Positions 35,449 to 44,197 of a DNA stretch of 64,000 bases are shown here, one piece after another. How positions within the stretch are numbered: the stretch's first letter is position 1; every line of letters starts with the position of its first letter. The stretch spans positions 1 through 64,000 of the forward strand of contig NZ_JANFQO010000007.1 of the NCBI RefSeq assembly GCF_024437735.1, in the 5' to 3' direction. Both the position numbers and the translations under genes were made by a program. The notes under the pieces were generated by a model. The model made no database searches and was not told the origin of the DNA. It was given only the letters and a program-made list of their open reading frames with translations. This DNA is from Tahibacter harae (lineage in GTDB: Bacteria > Pseudomonadota > Gammaproteobacteria > Xanthomonadales > Rhodanobacteraceae).

Positions 35449-35751
35449 TCAGCGCTCGTCCGGTGCGGTCATGCCGTTGCGCGTGTAGGCAGGCATTGCA
35501 GTCTTCTCCTCCGGATGGCCGCTCAGCGCGCGCCACCCTGCCCTGTTTCGGAAAGGGAATTTCAGCGTGTGCATCCGCTCGCCCGGCTGCGGCTCCTTGG
35601 CCGTCTGTGCGGGATCGGGCAGGCCCTGCCCGGGCGCGTCCGCAGCCTGCCCGGCAGCAGCTTCCGCCGAGGCACCGGCCAGCGGCGTGCCGTTGACACC
35701 GCGCGGCGGCGGCAGATCCGTACCGGCCTGGAGCGCGTTGCAGCGGGGCAT
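35449..35751 (-). CDS. Small unknown protein in eCIS operon
   Basis: A 100-codon frame between the cargo-like DUF4157 gene and the tube-initiator gene. Composition is Ala/Pro/Gln-rich in the first half, and no family is recognised. Inside it, a strong GGAGGAG ribosome site precedes an in-frame ATG for only 15 codons (MPAYTRNGMTAPDER), so the short C-terminal piece could be the translated one. It fills an otherwise gene-free gap in a tightly packed operon, which is the main argument for it. Confidence 0.4.
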   Translation of the reverse strand: MPRCNALQAGTDLPPPRGVNGTPLAGASAEAAAGQAADAPGQGLPDPAQTAKEPQPGERMHTLKFPFRNRAGWRALSGHPEEKTAMPAYTRNGMTAPDER

Positions 35752-35797
35752 GGCGCCTCAGTTCCGCGGCAAGCCGGCGCGGCGGTTCGCCCGCGGC

Positions 35798-37795
35798 TCA
35801 GGCATGGCGGTGGATCCGCGTACATTCGTCGTCATTGAGCGTTTCTCCCAAGGGGGAAATGTTGGAAATCGCCATCAGCCGCGTGGTGTCGCTACTGTGG
35901 TCGTTAACGCTGAGCGGGAAATCCAGCAGGATGTGGCCCAGTTCATGGCCCAGGGTGCGGCCGTCGGAGGCGTTGCCTACCCAGGTGGTATTGCCCAGCG
36001 CCGCCGCTGAACCGCCCGGCGGACAGGACGAGGCCCGCGCACTCTTGACCCGACGCACGTAGAACGCGCGCAGACGGCTGCTCAAACCAAAGGCGGCATT
36101 GGCCTCGCGCGCCAGCTTCTCCGGTTCGCGCGCGCTGCCGCAGCCCGCGTCGTCCAGTTCACCTTCGGCACCTATCCAGTCCGCACTCTGCTGCGGCGTG
36201 GCCACGTGCTTGCCGACATGGCGCAGGCGCACATTGCATTGCACCAGCTGGCTGTCGGCCTGGCGCACATCGGCGGCGGGATCGCGGTTGCTGCCGTCCA
36301 ACAGCACCGTGTCGATGTCGACCGTCTTCTGTGCGCGCGTGCGCATGGCCTGCGGCGGCGCCGCGCCGGTGCCACTGAGGCCGGCCATCTGCCGGTTGGC
36401 GCGGGCCAGGCTGTCCTGCTGCTTGGCCGTCAGCGCCGCCGGTGCCTTCGCCAGGGCATCGCGGATATCGCCGAGTATGGCCACGCCGTCGCGCTGGGCC
36501 GCCAGCAGCTGGAATTCGGGTTGCAGCAGGAAATCCATGAACACCAGCGCAACGTCGAAGCCGGCGTTGCCGAGCTGGTCCATCACGGCATGGATCAGCG
36601 CGCGCTCGGCCGGCGCGTTGGTGATGGCGCGCGCCTGCAGCGCGATGCCGCGGCCCAGCGCGTCCGTATTCGCCGCCAGGAACTGCGCCGCGTCGGCGGC
36701 GAGCTGGGCCGGCGCGGCGGCGGCCGGCGCGCTGGCACGCTGGTCCAGCAGCGGCTCGAACGCGGCCGGGAAGCTGCCGGCCAGGGCGCGGATCTGCAGC
36801 GGATTGACCGTGGCCACGCTGCCGTTCACATCCGCCGGCAGCGGCAGGCGCAGGCCGGCGCGCCAGCGCGCCATGCCGGGCAGGCCGAGATAGAACTGGT
36901 TGTACATGAGCAGGCCGCGCGCCAGTTCGTCGGCATCGAGCAAGGTGCGCGGATTCGGCGCGCCGCCCGGCGCCGTCGACGGCGTCGCGGTATTCCACAA
37001 CGGCAGAAGTTGTACCGCCAGCAGCCGCGGCGTCAGGTTCTCGCCGAGGATGACGTTGAGCCGGCTGATGCCGCCCTGCAGCAGCCCCGGTTGCGCGCCG
37101 ACGAAGCCGACCACGCTGTCGGTGACGCCGGCCGGCGTGAATTGCAGGCCGCTGCCGGGCGTGTTGCCGAGGTTCATGGTCAGGCTCGCGGCGTCGGGAA
37201 TCTCGGCCTGGGCGCGCGACAGCTGCGCCGTGCCCGCTGCGCGTGTCGCGGGCGGTGCGCTGCCGGCATCGTGCACACGTTCGGCGGCGCGGTCGGCCTC
37301 GCGCTCGGCCGTGCTGTCGGGCGCATCCATGCGCAGTTCGCCGGGCGCCGGCATGGCCGCGCCGCGCTGCTGCATCACATGGGTGAGTTCGTGCGCGAGC
37401 AGGCGCTGGCCGGCCGGGTTCTGCGGCGCGTAGCGGCCGGCGCCGAATACCACGTGCGAACCCACGGTATAGGCCGCCGCATCGACCGCCCGCGCCGAAG
37501 CCGCCGCGGCCGCGTCGGCATGCACGCGCACGCCGCTGAAATCCTGGCCCAGGCGCTGCTGCATGAAGCGGCGCGTGGCGTCGGGCAAGGACTGGCCCGG
37601 TCCGCGCAACGTCGCCTGCACGGAATCCGGAATCGCCGGCTGCGCGCTGCCCAGGGCTTCGCGCTGCACCCGCGCGCCGGCGCAGCCGCTGCATTCCTGC
37701 GCGCCCTTGCCCGCATTCTTGCCGCAGGCGCATTTGCGCTGCAGCAGCGGCGTGGTGAGACTGGCGCTCAGGGGCGGCGGCTGAAAGCGGCGCAT
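35798..37795 (-). CDS. DUF4157 protein with C-terminal zinc-peptidase motif, candidate eCIS cargo
   Basis: A 665-residue protein. Residues 18-40 hold a Cys module (LLQRKCACGK, Cys22/24/35/38). The DUF4157 domain (about 80-145) has DFSGVRVHADAAAAASARAV and HELTHVMQQ (His135-His139). A long Ala-rich helical middle region follows. Near the end there is a second HExxH, LGHELGHILLDFPLS (His617, Glu618, His621), with Asp632/His633 as a possible third ligand and an RLMAISN turn. DUF4157 is a known marker of eCIS-associated, probably delivered proteins. The second zincin suggests a protease toxin or modifier, with target unknown. The gene lies 3 bp after the other DUF4157 gene, within the structural operon. 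Confidence 0.82.
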   Translation of the reverse strand: MRRFQPPPLSASLTTPLLQRKCACGKNAGKGAQECSGCAGARVQREALGSAQPAIPDSVQATLRGPGQSLPDATRRFMQQRLGQDFSGVRVHADAAAAASARAVDAAAYTVGSHVVFGAGRYAPQNPAGQRLLAHELTHVMQQRGAAMPAPGELRMDAPDSTAEREADRAAERVHDAGSAPPATRAAGTAQLSRAQAEIPDAASLTMNLGNTPGSGLQFTPAGVTDSVVGFVGAQPGLLQGGISRLNVILGENLTPRLLAVQLLPLWNTATPSTAPGGAPNPRTLLDADELARGLLMYNQFYLGLPGMARWRAGLRLPLPADVNGSVATVNPLQIRALAGSFPAAFEPLLDQRASAPAAAAPAQLAADAAQFLAANTDALGRGIALQARAITNAPAERALIHAVMDQLGNAGFDVALVFMDFLLQPEFQLLAAQRDGVAILGDIRDALAKAPAALTAKQQDSLARANRQMAGLSGTGAAPPQAMRTRAQKTVDIDTVLLDGSNRDPAADVRQADSQLVQCNVRLRHVGKHVATPQQSADWIGAEGELDDAGCGSAREPEKLAREANAAFGLSSRLRAFYVRRVKSARASSCPPGGSAAALGNTTWVGNASDGRTLGHELGHILLDFPLSVNDHSSDTTRLMAISNISPLGETLNDDECTRIHRHA

Positions 37796-37798
37796 GGC

Positions 37799-40261
37799 TC
37801 AGATCCCCGCCAGCGCCGCGCGCAGGATCTTGCGGATTTCCCCGATCAGCCGGTTGCGCTCCGCATCGGTTACGCCGGGCTTCATCATCGGCGTATGCAG
37901 ATGGATGGTCGGCACGGCGGACGCCGTCGCGTGCGAGGAACGCAGCAGGCTGTTGCGGTAGAAAATCTCGTTGGAGAGAAATCCGCCGCCGGCACCTTCC
38001 ACCGCCTTGCCCACGGGTGGATCCACCTTGCCGAAGGGGCCGCTGTCCAGCGTCCGTTCCTGCTTTGCATCCTTGGGCAGGTCCTTGACCTCGGTTTCCT
38101 GCTTGATTGCGCCCTTGCGGCCCTGGGTCGCGCGCATGGCTTCGAGCGCCTTGGCCGGCACGTTCTGCGGCAGGAACTCGCTGCCGCCGGCCAGGCCCGG
38201 CGGCTCCACCGGCTTGGTCGCGCTGCCACCGCTGTCTGCGCCGACGTTGTCGAGAAAGCCCTGGGTGGAGCGGTTGCGCCCGGCGCTTTCCTCCAGCTCG
38301 AACAGGCGGCTGCCCTGGCTGATGCTCATGACGAGGTTGGGCGGCTTGGGCGCATCCAGGTGCGGGCGCAGATAGGCTTCGACCACGCCCTGGTTGAAGT
38401 CCGCATAACGCACCGGGAATACGGCGGACTGGATCTCCGCCACCGTGCTGCCGTCGCTGATGCGTTCCCCGTCCAGGGCCAGCGCGGCCGCGCCGGAGAG
38501 ATTGCTCTGGCGTATGTCGCCGCCGCTGGTGAAGCCGAAGGGATCGAAGCCGCTGATCAGGATGTGCTTGCGTTCCACCGTGGTGTCGAAGCTGGCGCTG
38601 GTGAAGCCGCGCGAGGTGTCTTCCAGCAGCTTGAGCAGGCGGGCGTGCAGGCGGCGCAGTTCGTCGGCGTCCTTGGCGAAGCCGGGATTCCAGGCGCGCA
38701 GCGCCTCGCTCAGCATCAGACGGGTCCAGTACAGCTGGCGGTCGTCGCTGCCGGCGCCGCCGGCGCGGGCGTCGGCGGTGGCCTTGTTCCACAGGTCCTC
38801 GCCGGTCTGGCGCACCAGCTTTTCGGCCTTGGCGGCGCTTTTCACGCCGGCCAGGGCCTTGCTGAATTTCTGCGCGGTTTTTTCCGCATCGGCCTGGAGG
38901 AAGCCGCTGGTCTTGGCGGCGGGCGTCTGCGCTTCTTCCTGGGTCTGCGCGGGCACGCAGCGCGGAATGCGCGGTTCCAGCGCCTGCTTGGCGACGTTGA
39001 CCGCGGCGATTTCCGCATCCAGGCCCTTGTCATCCACGCCGAAGGCCGATTTGAGCGCGTCGCGCTCATCCTTGCGGACGCGGTTGTGGTCGGCGATGTC
39101 TTTCTTGCTGTAGCCCTTGCCGGTGTCGGGGTTGATGGACGAGCCATCCAGCGGCTTGCTGCCGGCGGTGTCGTAGTCGCCCTGCCATTCGGCCTGCAGG
39201 GCGGGATGTTCGCAGCGCGGCTTGGCCAGGTTCTGCACTTTGACTTTGGTCACGCCGACCACCGCGCCGCGGAAGATCAGTTCCGCATCCTTGCTCTGCA
39301 GGCGCACGCAGCCGTGCGACAGCGGCGTGCCGTCCACCGGCCAGTATTCATGCAGGGCGACGGCCTTGGCATCGTGGAACTGGGTCCAGAACGGAATGGC
39401 GCCCTTCTCGCGCTTGAGGGTGACGGTGAAATCGCCGACCGGCGTGCAGTTGTTGCCGACCTGGTTGGAACGCAGCGCGGAACAGGCGCCGCCGGCGCTG
39501 GCGCCGGCGGTGGCGTCGAAGCAGCAATGGCCCTTGCCGGTGGAACATTGGCTTTCGTTGGCCTTGCCGTCCGCGCTCTGTTCGGTATGGCCGTCGCTGT
39601 AGCTCCAGCTCACCTTCTGCGGCTCGGTCTGGTCGACCACGATCTGCTTGATCCAGGGCTTGGCCGCGGGCTTGCGCTGCAGGCCGCGCGCGGCCGAACC
39701 CTGCTGCAGCACGTGGGTGAGTTCGTGGGCGAGCAGATGGCGGCCTTCGGCGCTGTGCGGCCGGTACTGGCCGGCGCCGAACACCAGGTGATGGCCTACG
39801 GTATAGGCCGCCGCATCGACCGCGCGCGCCGAGGCCTGCGCGGCCGCATCGGCGTGCACGCGAACCTGGCTGAAATCGTGGCCGAAGCGCGGTTCCAGTT
39901 CGGCGCGCGCGGCGGCATCCAGCGGCTGGCCGGCGCTGGAGAGCACCGTATCGACTTCGGCCGGCACGCTGCCGCCCGAACCCTCGCCGGCATCGGCGCG
40001 GCTGATCTGCAGCGGCGCGCCGTCCTGGGGCGCGGCGCTGCCGCCGCGGGTGACCCGATCGGCGATGCGGTCGGCTTCGGCTTCGAGCGGGCTGTCGGCC
40101 GCGCCCAGGCTCAGCCCCTTGCGCTGGATCTTGCGCTTGCTGCACTGGTCGCAGTCGCCGCCCGGGCTGCGGTTGCCGCAGGCGCAGCGCCGTTGCAGCA
40201 GCAGCGGCGCCGATGCTTGCGCGGCAACGGCCGGAGCAACGCTGGCGTTGGCGCGCTTCAT
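37799..40261 (-). CDS. DUF4157 / L,D-transpeptidase / pyroglutamyl-peptidase-like fusion, candidate eCIS cargo
   Basis: An 820-residue protein. The Cys module (Cys26/28/37/40, LLLQRRCACGN) and DUF4157 domain (HELTH at 179-183) resemble those of the neighbouring protein. Residues about 205-345 form a YkuD-type L,D-transpeptidase domain with His304 and SHGCVRLQ (catalytic Cys318). A helical linker runs 375-560. Residues 565-820 resemble pyroglutamyl peptidase I: ILISGFDPFG, then FLSNEIFYRN, where Ser763 sits at the usual catalytic Cys, and TIHLHTP with the expected His. The plan suggests an effector acting on peptidoglycan, with the last domain perhaps inactive or altered. The ATG at 40261 overlaps the upstream gene by 4 bp. 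Confidence 0.82.
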   Translation of the reverse strand: MKRANASVAPAVAAQASAPLLLQRRCACGNRSPGGDCDQCSKRKIQRKGLSLGAADSPLEAEADRIADRVTRGGSAAPQDGAPLQISRADAGEGSGGSVPAEVDTVLSSAGQPLDAAARAELEPRFGHDFSQVRVHADAAAQASARAVDAAAYTVGHHLVFGAGQYRPHSAEGRHLLAHELTHVLQQGSAARGLQRKPAAKPWIKQIVVDQTEPQKVSWSYSDGHTEQSADGKANESQCSTGKGHCCFDATAGASAGGACSALRSNQVGNNCTPVGDFTVTLKREKGAIPFWTQFHDAKAVALHEYWPVDGTPLSHGCVRLQSKDAELIFRGAVVGVTKVKVQNLAKPRCEHPALQAEWQGDYDTAGSKPLDGSSINPDTGKGYSKKDIADHNRVRKDERDALKSAFGVDDKGLDAEIAAVNVAKQALEPRIPRCVPAQTQEEAQTPAAKTSGFLQADAEKTAQKFSKALAGVKSAAKAEKLVRQTGEDLWNKATADARAGGAGSDDRQLYWTRLMLSEALRAWNPGFAKDADELRRLHARLLKLLEDTSRGFTSASFDTTVERKHILISGFDPFGFTSGGDIRQSNLSGAAALALDGERISDGSTVAEIQSAVFPVRYADFNQGVVEAYLRPHLDAPKPPNLVMSISQGSRLFELEESAGRNRSTQGFLDNVGADSGGSATKPVEPPGLAGGSEFLPQNVPAKALEAMRATQGRKGAIKQETEVKDLPKDAKQERTLDSGPFGKVDPPVGKAVEGAGGGFLSNEIFYRNSLLRSSHATASAVPTIHLHTPMMKPGVTDAERNRLIGEIRKILRAALAGI

Positions 40262-40791
40262 GCGCCCAGGCTCCGATGCAGCGCGCGGGCGAGTGCGCGA
40301 CCGACGCTGGCCGCATCGGCCGCGGCGGGCAAGGCCAGCTCCAGCGCGGGCAATCGGGCCAGCGCGCCGCCCTGGCTCAGCACCGGCGGCTGCGCGCCGA
40401 ACAGCTGCAGCAATTCCTGCACCAGCGCCGCGCGCAATGCGCGTTCGCCGCCGGCCATGCGCGGCAGGCCGTCGATGACGAGACGGTCTATGCGCAGTTG
40501 CAGCGGTGCGGCGGCCGCAAGCGGGTCGTGCGCGTTGGGCGCAGCGCTGGACAGCGCCGTGGCTGGCGCTGTCGCGGACACCCGCGAAGCCGGTCCGGAC
40601 AGGGCGGCGTCGGCGAAGGCGGACAGCCGCTGTGCATCCGCCGCCATGCCGGCAGCCGTTGCAGGCCGCGCATCCCGCCGCGCTTGAGCAGTCGGCACTC
40701 GCGTGTCCGGCGCTTCGCCCGCCGCCGGCTGCCCATCCGCCGGCGCAGCTCCCGCCGCCGTCGCCCTGCCCTGCCCAATTGCCGCGCTCAC
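40258..40791 (-). CDS. Small conserved-looking eCIS protein of unknown function
   Basis: A 177-residue protein with a GTG start overlapping the AAA+ gene stop (GTGA). The first 85 residues are Ala/Pro-rich and low-complexity. The rest contains LQLRIDRLVIDGLPRMAGGE, a helix RALRAALVQELLQLFG and LPALELALP. I have the impression of a family frequently adjacent to DUF4157 genes, but name no function. Its position between ATPase and cargo genes makes a cargo-loading or chaperone role possible; this is inference. Confidence 0.65.
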   Translation of the reverse strand: MSAAIGQGRATAAGAAPADGQPAAGEAPDTRVPTAQARRDARPATAAGMAADAQRLSAFADAALSGPASRVSATAPATALSSAAPNAHDPLAAAAPLQLRIDRLVIDGLPRMAGGERALRAALVQELLQLFGAQPPVLSQGGALARLPALELALPAAADAASVGRALARALHRSLGA

Positions 40792-42887
40792 CGGAAATCT
40801 CCTTCATTGACCGGTTTGTCCAGCTTGCGCAGTTCCGTGCGCACCGCGGCCAGCAGCAGGGCCTGGTTCACCGCGCTGCCGCGCCGGGCCGCGGCAAAGG
40901 CGGCGTTCAGGGCGATGCTGTGGATGTTGCCGCCGGACAGGTTGAAGCGCGCCAGATGGGAAAAATCCACGTTTTCCCGCGGCACTTCCGGCGGCAGCGC
41001 GCGCTGCCAGATGCGCAGGCGCTCGGCCGCGCCGGGATAGGCAAAATTCACCACGAAGCGCAGGCGGCGCAGGAAGGCCGTGTCCAGCGCGCTTTTCATG
41101 TTCGTGGCCAGCAGCGCCAGGCCGGAGAACGCTTCCATGCGCTGCAGCAGATAGTTGATCTCGATATTGGCGTAGCGGTCGTGGCTGTCCTTGACTTCGC
41201 TGCGCTTGCCGAACAGCGCGTCCGCCTCGTCGAACAGCAGGATGGCGCCGCCGGATTCGGCCGCGTCGAACAGGCGGCGCAGGTTTTTCTCGGTTTCGCC
41301 GATGTATTTGCTGACCACGGCGGAAAGGTCGATGCGGTACAGCGCCAGTTGCAGCTCGTTGGCCAGCACTTCGGCGGCCATGGTCTTGCCGGTGCCGCTG
41401 TCGCCGGCGAACAGCGCGTTGATGCCGAAGCCGCGCGTCATGCGCCGGGTATAGCCCCAGTCCTGGTAGACAGTATGGCGCTGGCGCACCTGGCCCACGA
41501 TCTCGCGCAGCAGACGCAGGGATTCCTCCGGCAGCACCAGGTCGTCCCAACCCGCCTTGGGCTGCAGGCGCTGGGCCAGCGCATCCAGCCGCGGCAGGGC
41601 GATGCGGCGGCAGGCCGCCCACAAGCGCGCACGCCGCGTGTCGGCCGGTTCGAACTCGGCTTCGGCGCAGGCGTGTTTCATCTCGGCCAGGCTGAAATCG
41701 AACTGGCTCGCCAGCTCGCGCGGCAGGCTGGCCGCATCGGTGCCGGCGGCGGCGAGCAGTTCCTGCCAGCCCTGCACCTGTTCCGCCGCGGACGGCCTGG
41801 CCACGTCCACCGCCAGTACCGCGGCGCGGTCTTCCCGCGGCGCCTCGCGCAGACCGATGAAGACCAGGCCCAGCTCGCGCGCGAGCAGGCTGCGCCAGAC
41901 CGCCGCCTGTTCCGCATTGGCCAGGTCCAGTTCCTCGGCATCGATGTACAGCGCCACCGGCAGCAGCGCGGTCTCGCGCTGCCACAGGCGCGCCAGACTG
42001 TCGAACTCGGCGCGGTGGCGCGGCAACGCATCCAGGCCCAGGCGGTACAGCTGGCGCTGCAGGCGCGCGGCGACTTCCTGCGCCAGCGCGACTTTGCTGC
42101 CGCGGTCGGCACCGAGCAGTTGCACCGGCGGCAGCGGCTGCTCGGTGCCGCCGGCCTGCAGGCGGCGCAGGATCTCGTCGGCCTTGGCCAACTGCGACGG
42201 CGCCAGCGGCGGCACGGCCGTGGGCAGCGGCGTGAGCAGGGTGCTCAGGCGCTCGTCCAGCGCGTTCAGCCCTTTCAGGTAATTGACGATGCGCTCGTCG
42301 GCGCGCAGCGCGGCGGCAGTCAGCGGCGTGGCGCCGAGCTGGTTGACTTCCAGCAGCTGCGAATAGCGCAGCGGCGCATGCGGCGACAGCGCATCCCAGC
42401 TCGGCGTGTCGAACAACTGCAGCGCGAGAGCGAAGCTGGGCGACGGGCGCTGGGCGCCCTGGATCGCGCCGATCTGCGCCGGCAGCGACGGATCCAGCTC
42501 CACCGCGGCGCACAGCAGCAGTACATCGCGCTCGAATGCGGACAGGCCCAGGCGCTGCGCCAGCCATTCCAGCGCCGGCGGCGGCTGTTGCACAGCGGCG
42601 GCTTCGCGTTCGGCGGCCAGCGCGGCGAGGCGGTCGTCCTGGGCGGTTGCATCGACGGCAACGGCGGGCGCAACGGTTGCATCCGTCACGGCAAGCACAG
42701 GCGCGGCGCCGCGGCCGAACCAGCCGCGCGCGGCGGCCGACGCGGCGCCCGCCGCCATCGGCGGCACTGTCGCCGGCGCCGGCGAAGACGCAGCCGGCTG
42801 CGCCAGCCGCTGCAGGCGAAGACGCAGCCAGTGCAGCGAAAGGGACAAATAGCGGTTGTTGGCCTCGCTCCATTCCTGCACGTTCAT
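40788..42887 (-). CDS. eCIS AAA+ ATPase (Afp15/Pvc15-like)
   Basis: A 699-residue protein. The N-terminal 250 residues are a helical domain (LLLCAAVELDPSLPAQIGAI). The AAA+ module is C-terminal: Walker A GDSGTGKT at 495-502, Walker B with DEAD at 553-556, a downstream sensor LALLATNMKSALD and an arginine-finger-like FLRRLRF. In Afp/PVC loci an ATPase of this type is conserved and thought to help assembly or cargo handling. It overlaps the DUF4255 gene by 4 bp (42884-42887). The start at 42887 was chosen over farther in-frame starts for that overlap and for domain length. Confidence 0.92.
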   Translation of the reverse strand: MNVQEWSEANNRYLSLSLHWLRLRLQRLAQPAASSPAPATVPPMAAGAASAAARGWFGRGAAPVLAVTDATVAPAVAVDATAQDDRLAALAAEREAAAVQQPPPALEWLAQRLGLSAFERDVLLLCAAVELDPSLPAQIGAIQGAQRPSPSFALALQLFDTPSWDALSPHAPLRYSQLLEVNQLGATPLTAAALRADERIVNYLKGLNALDERLSTLLTPLPTAVPPLAPSQLAKADEILRRLQAGGTEQPLPPVQLLGADRGSKVALAQEVAARLQRQLYRLGLDALPRHRAEFDSLARLWQRETALLPVALYIDAEELDLANAEQAAVWRSLLARELGLVFIGLREAPREDRAAVLAVDVARPSAAEQVQGWQELLAAAGTDAASLPRELASQFDFSLAEMKHACAEAEFEPADTRRARLWAACRRIALPRLDALAQRLQPKAGWDDLVLPEESLRLLREIVGQVRQRHTVYQDWGYTRRMTRGFGINALFAGDSGTGKTMAAEVLANELQLALYRIDLSAVVSKYIGETEKNLRRLFDAAESGGAILLFDEADALFGKRSEVKDSHDRYANIEINYLLQRMEAFSGLALLATNMKSALDTAFLRRLRFVVNFAYPGAAERLRIWQRALPPEVPRENVDFSHLARFNLSGGNIHSIALNAAFAAARRGSAVNQALLLAAVRTELRKLDKPVNEGDFR

Positions 42888-44197
42888 GGCTGCACCGTCA
42901 GGATCTGGGCCGGATCGACCTCGAAACGCCGCGGCGCTTCCTGCAGCAGCACCGGCAGGCTGTCGATGCCGTCCACCCGCAGGCGCACCAGATAGCTGCC
43001 GGCGTCCAGTCCTTCGATGACGAAGCTGAGCAGGCTGGGCTGGCCAGGCTGGGCCGGCGTGGTGATCTGCACCGGCGCAATCTCGCGGTCGGCCAGCAGC
43101 AGGCGCGCCTGGGCGTGCTGCTGCGGCTGCAGGCGCGGGCTGCAACTCAATGCCAGCGCCACCGTGCCCGGCGCGGCGGTGACGGGATCCAGCACGATGC
43201 GCGGCGCCAGCACCAGCGACACACTGTTGCTGGACCAGTCGGGCCGGTCGCCGGGTTCGTCGTGATGCAGCGCCGCCTGGTAGACGCCGATGGCCCAGTC
43301 GACCAGCGCGCCGGCCGCATCCGGCGCCGGCAGCTGCGCGGCCAGTCCCTGCCCCGCCGCCGTCACCGGCAATGTGTTGCGCAGCCCGAAGCGCGCACAG
43401 TCCAGCACCAGGCTCACGCCGGCGCCGCCGCGCAGTGCGTTGCCGCTGATGGCCAGCAAATCGCCCAGCCGCGCCGCCGGCAGCTGCGGCGAGGCGGCCG
43501 GCCGCACCGCGGCGAGGAAGGCCGGCGGCTGCGCCTGGGCCTGCGGGCCGCGGTCGTTCTTGCCCCGCTGCAGCACCGGCGGCGCAGCCTTGGCCGCGGC
43601 CTTGCCCTGGATCAGCACCACCGAGACCAGATAGGCCATGGACGGCCGGTAGTGGGCCTGCAGCGAAGTCCACAATTTGGACAATTCCTCAGTGCCGAGG
43701 AACACCGGCGTAATCTTGATCTGCTCGATCTGCTCGGCAAGGTCGGCGGCCGAATGCGGGCCGAACGGCCCCTGAGGATCCAGCTCGGGCACCGGCGAGG
43801 GCGAGCCCAGCGCCGTGCGCAGCTGGCCGCGCGTGAGCACCGGGTTCTCGTGCAGCAGCTGCATGGCATAGCCCAGCAGCACTTCCGCGTTCAGATCGGC
43901 CGCGCCGTAGGCGCTCAGCAGGTAATGCAGATCCAGCGCCAGCGGCGGATTGGACAGCGCCGTACCGCGCGCATCCCGCGCCGGCAGGCCGGCGTTGCGC
44001 CAGCCCAGGTTGGGCGTGACCTGGTAAAGGAACAGGTTGATCTGGTTGCTTTCGGTCTGCCCGGTGGTGATGCGGTCCGGCGGCAGTGCGCTGACGCTGA
44101 AATTGGTCGCCAGCGGCGGGTCGTAGTCGATCAGCCCGTTGTTGAGCAGATCCTTGAGCGTCGCCGTGACCGCGGCGATGGCGAGCGCACTGCTCAT
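42884..44197 (-). CDS. DUF4255 tail-terminator-like protein (Pvc16/Afp16)
   Basis: A 437-residue protein. The N-terminal DUF4255 domain (1-190) has VTATLKDLLNNGLIDYD, NQINLFLYQVTPNLGWRNAG and LDLHYLLSAYGAADLNAEVL. The C-terminal part (240-437) is beta-rich with Ig-like strands ending GSYLVRLRVDGIDSLPV. In PVC/Afp the N-terminal domain caps the sheath-tube end. It overlaps genes on both sides by ATGA, showing tight translational coupling. Confidence 0.9.
   Translation of the reverse strand: MSSALAIAAVTATLKDLLNNGLIDYDPPLATNFSVSALPPDRITTGQTESNQINLFLYQVTPNLGWRNAGLPARDARGTALSNPPLALDLHYLLSAYGAADLNAEVLLGYAMQLLHENPVLTRGQLRTALGSPSPVPELDPQGPFGPHSAADLAEQIEQIKITPVFLGTEELSKLWTSLQAHYRPSMAYLVSVVLIQGKAAAKAAPPVLQRGKNDRGPQAQAQPPAFLAAVRPAASPQLPAARLGDLLAISGNALRGGAGVSLVLDCARFGLRNTLPVTAAGQGLAAQLPAPDAAGALVDWAIGVYQAALHHDEPGDRPDWSSNSVSLVLAPRIVLDPVTAAPGTVALALSCSPRLQPQQHAQARLLLADREIAPVQITTPAQPGQPSLLSFVIEGLDAGSYLVRLRVDGIDSLPVLLQEAPRRFEVDPAQILTVQP

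Noticed and set aside
36206-40687. Plus-strand open frame of about 1,490 codons
   Set aside because: Antisense to the two DUF4157 genes; no domain and biased composition.
40506-42995. Plus-strand open frame antisense to the AAA+ gene
   Set aside because: The minus strand carries Walker A/B motifs in a full-length AAA+ protein.
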